Source of the DNA: Yunchengibacter salinarum
GTDB taxonomy: Bacteria > Pseudomonadota > Alphaproteobacteria > Sphingomonadales > Kordiimonadaceae
DNA: 64,000 nt
Assembly: GCF_037658235.1 (NCBI RefSeq)
Contig: NZ_JBBJLN010000008.1
Span: forward strand, 1-64,000
Direction of reading: 5' to 3'
Shown here in pieces: positions 62,268-64,000 of this stretch. A program made the position numbers and the translations under genes. Each line of letters opens with the position of its first letter. The stretch's first letter is position 1. Below the pieces are notes generated by a model, which saw only the letters and a list, made by a program, of their open reading frames with translations, was not told the origin of the DNA and did not search any database.

Positions 62268-63269
62268 TCAGGGCAGATGCGCTTCCACCGCATTGGCGAG
62301 CGCCCGACCGCTTTCAAAAGCGGCTTCCACGCGGGCGCCCAGGGTCCAGTCTCCACCCGCGAACAGGCCCGTATCGCTGGCCAGAAAGGGGCGCCCCAGC
62401 GGCACCATGGTGCGGGCATAGCGCCACCGGTGCGCGTCGGCATACAAGGAGGTGGGCAGGGGTGCGCCCACGCATTCCGCCAGAGCCGCGTGCAGATGGG
62501 ACAGAACGGTTTCCGCCGCCTGTTCCAGATGGGCGGTGGACCAGTTCGGGTGGGCATGAACCACATAGGCGGGCAAAGAAGGGCGGCCCGGCTTGTCGGC
62601 CATGGAGACCACCAGATTCAGCGGGCCGCCGGATGGCCGCATCATGGCGCCATCCATGGCAAGGGGCCGGTCAAACGCGAACAGCCCGGCCCAGCAGGGG
62701 GCCATGCTGACCGTGCGCAGGGCCGCCACCCAATGGTCCATGCCCGGCGGCAGCAGGGCGGGAAGCTGCGGTGCGGGCACGGTCAGGATCACGGCGGCGA
62801 ACGGCCCCTGTGGCCGATCCGCGCCATCAAGCCACCAGCCATCGCTGTCCCGTCGCACCCCGGTAATGGCATGACCCGTGTTGACCGGCAGGCCATCGGC
62901 GAGCGGATGCACCAGCCCGCCCATGCCGGGAAGGCCCACAAAACGCAGGGTCGTGCCGGGATCGCTGCGGCGGCCCGCCGTGGGGCGCCAGACCGTCACG
63001 CCCCGCTTCATGGCGGCCCCGGCCAACTGGCCATGAAAATGCGGCGTGCGGGCCGTGGCGAACTGGGCACCGTGGTCAATGGCAAGCGCGCGCCCGTCCG
63101 CCAGCGTGCGGCGGCGTGTGGCCAGCCGCCCGCCAAGGCCGCGCCCCTTGTCGAACACATGAACGGTGTGGCCCCGCCCGGCCAGGCGGCGCGCGGCGGT
63201 CAGGCCGGTCATGCCCGCCCCCACAATGGCGACGGGGAGCGGCGCGGTCGAGCCGGTTCTTGAAACCAT
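62268..63269 (-). CDS. renalase-like FAD-dependent NAD(P)-binding oxidoreductase
   Basis: A 333-residue flavoprotein with an N-terminal dinucleotide-binding motif AIVGAGMTGLTAARRL and FDKGRGLGGRLATRR, followed by IDHGAQFATART. That order is typical of the renalase-like amine oxidase group found in bacteria and plants. Bacterial members oxidise isomeric forms of dihydronicotinamide in some cases, but the substrate here is not known. A C-terminal FAD contact GDWTLGARVEAAFESGRALA is present. The ATG at 63269 begins just before the motif; the frame is open to 63344 and upstream ribosome signals are weak either way. It lies 103 bases after the partial nucleotidyltransferase gene. Confidence 0.75.
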   Translation of the reverse strand: MVSRTGSTAPLPVAIVGAGMTGLTAARRLAGRGHTVHVFDKGRGLGGRLATRRRTLADGRALAIDHGAQFATARTPHFHGQLAGAAMKRGVTVWRPTAGRRSDPGTTLRFVGLPGMGGLVHPLADGLPVNTGHAITGVRRDSDGWWLDGADRPQGPFAAVILTVPAPQLPALLPPGMDHWVAALRTVSMAPCWAGLFAFDRPLAMDGAMMRPSGGPLNLVVSMADKPGRPSLPAYVVHAHPNWSTAHLEQAAETVLSHLHAALAECVGAPLPTSLYADAHRWRYARTMVPLGRPFLASDTGLFAGGDWTLGARVEAAFESGRALANAVEAHLP

Positions 63270-63371
63270 GAAAACCCCACGGGGACAGAGGGACGACGAA
63301 CGCCCCTGATACGTGGCGGCCCGTGCACCGGACCACCCGGACATGCCGGGCCCACCCGCAGCCGCCCGCGG

Positions 63372-64000
63372 TCAGCCCCCCTCAGCCGGGCCTTCGCGGG
63401 CGATCAGCGCCTCTTCGCTGAGCCGGAAACTGGCGGGATTATCCACATCGATGGGGCCAAAGGAATAGGGCAGAAACACCATGTCGGCGGACACGCCCAG
63501 ATTGCGCCCCAGCCGGGCCAGCAGCCGGTCACTGGTGGTGGCCTTCAGCTTGTACAGGATGAAAGGCAGGATGCCGAACGCCTTGAGGATGCGCCACGGC
63601 TTCTTGCCGAACTGGCCGCCGCCCTCGAACACGCGGGCGGTTTCCAGCGCGTTTTCGGTGCGCAGGCCGTACAGATTGCAACTGGACACGCCGCCATCCT
63701 TCAGCCGGTGAAAGGCAAGGCCCGGCTCCGGGAAGTCCTTGAGCACGTCTTCTTCCCGCGTGAAGCCTAGCGTGATGTCCGCCTGGCTGGCGGCGGTGGC
63801 ATCGGCGAAATCCCGGATCAGGGCGGGCGTGTGGAGCGCATTGTCACCCGTGGTGATGACAAGCGGCAGGGCGCTGTCGCTGGCCTCCACCGCTGCGATC
63901 ACGCTATCCGCCAGGGTCGCACGGCTGGTCACCACCCGGACCCGGCCTTCCGCCATCCAGCGGGCGAGGGCCGGTATGGGGGTCAGCACATCGGCGCTTT
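63372..64000 (-). CDS. nucleotidyltransferase (MobA-like NTP transferase fold), 5' part beyond window
   Basis: The last ~209 residues of a protein that continues past the window edge; the frame is open to base 64000 and a GTG at 63989 is not a convincing start. Visible landmarks are RVVTSRATLADSVIAAV, LVITTGDNALHTPALI with the acidic residue pair expected of a MobA-like NTP-transferase, and a C-terminal part with SSCNLYGLRTENALETARVFEGG and FLPYSFGPIDVDNPASFRLSEEALI. The N-terminal LxGG nucleotide-binding loop must lie outside. Substrate is unknown; such proteins transfer nucleotides to sugars, phospho-alcohols or cofactors. Confidence 0.72.
   Translation of the reverse strand, partial: SADVLTPIPALARWMAEGRVRVVTSRATLADSVIAAVEASDSALPLVITTGDNALHTPALIRDFADATAASQADITLGFTREEDVLKDFPEPGLAFHRLKDGGVSSCNLYGLRTENALETARVFEGGGQFGKKPWRILKAFGILPFILYKLKATTSDRLLARLGRNLGVSADMVFLPYSFGPIDVDNPASFRLSEEALIAREGPAEGG

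Noticed and set aside
1..64000. CRISPR arrays, tRNA or rRNA genes, transposases, attachment sites
   Set aside because: No regularly spaced repeats, cloverleaf-like sequence, transposase motifs or flanking terminal repeats were found by reading.

Overview
The window is high-G+C DNA, densely packed, with frequent 4-bp ATGA start/stop overlaps. Gene content suggests a halophilic or halotolerant alphaproteobacterium: an ectoine cluster with a MarR-type EctR, a complete photoactive yellow protein operon, a full Entner-Doudoroff operon, a two-subunit 2-oxoacid:ferredoxin oxidoreductase, and TamAB. PYP plus ectoine would fit a Rhodothalassium-like lineage, but that is an inference. I saw no rRNA, tRNA, CRISPR array or insertion sequence.

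Layout. 1-520: start of a FadE-type acyl-CoA dehydrogenase, cut by the window edge. 699-13263: a minus-strand efflux region. It holds an RND pump with its lipoprotein adaptor and a TetR/CecR-like repressor, then a small secreted Cys-rich protein, then a CusCBA-type Cu(I)/Ag(I) exporter and a patatin-like phospholipase. A TetR-type operator sits on the promoter at the head of this region. 13555-21504: a three-PAS GGDEF-EAL protein, then a type I secretion-like trio (ABC protein, HlyD, TolC) whose ABC protein has lost every ATPase motif, then a cytochrome c and a strong terminator. 21637-22775: a small, more A+T-rich nucleotidyltransferase gene pair. 22876-30164: korAB, glutathione reductase, a CoA transferase and a photolyase.

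30284-35154: zwf-pgl-edd-eda, the whole route from glucose-6-phosphate to pyruvate and glyceraldehyde-3-phosphate. 35490-38333: a DUF3429 membrane protein, an SDR enzyme and a sodium:solute symporter. 38558-44143: ectA-ectB-ask without ectC, with a divergent ectR followed by a CNNM/DUF21 transporter. 44191-51037: pyruvate carboxylase, an S41-like protein without its catalytic serine, and a GH13 alpha-glucosidase. 51254-55717: an unrecognised membrane protein, then pyp-pcl-tal, which makes apo-PYP, p-coumaroyl-CoA and p-coumarate. 55711-62097: TamB and TamA. The end holds a renalase-like FAD protein and the 3' part of a nucleotidyltransferase.

The most unusual item is the exporter built on a pseudo-ATPase. 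The missing ectC, the non-catalytic S41 protein and the Cys-rich protein ahead of cusCBA are also worth attention.
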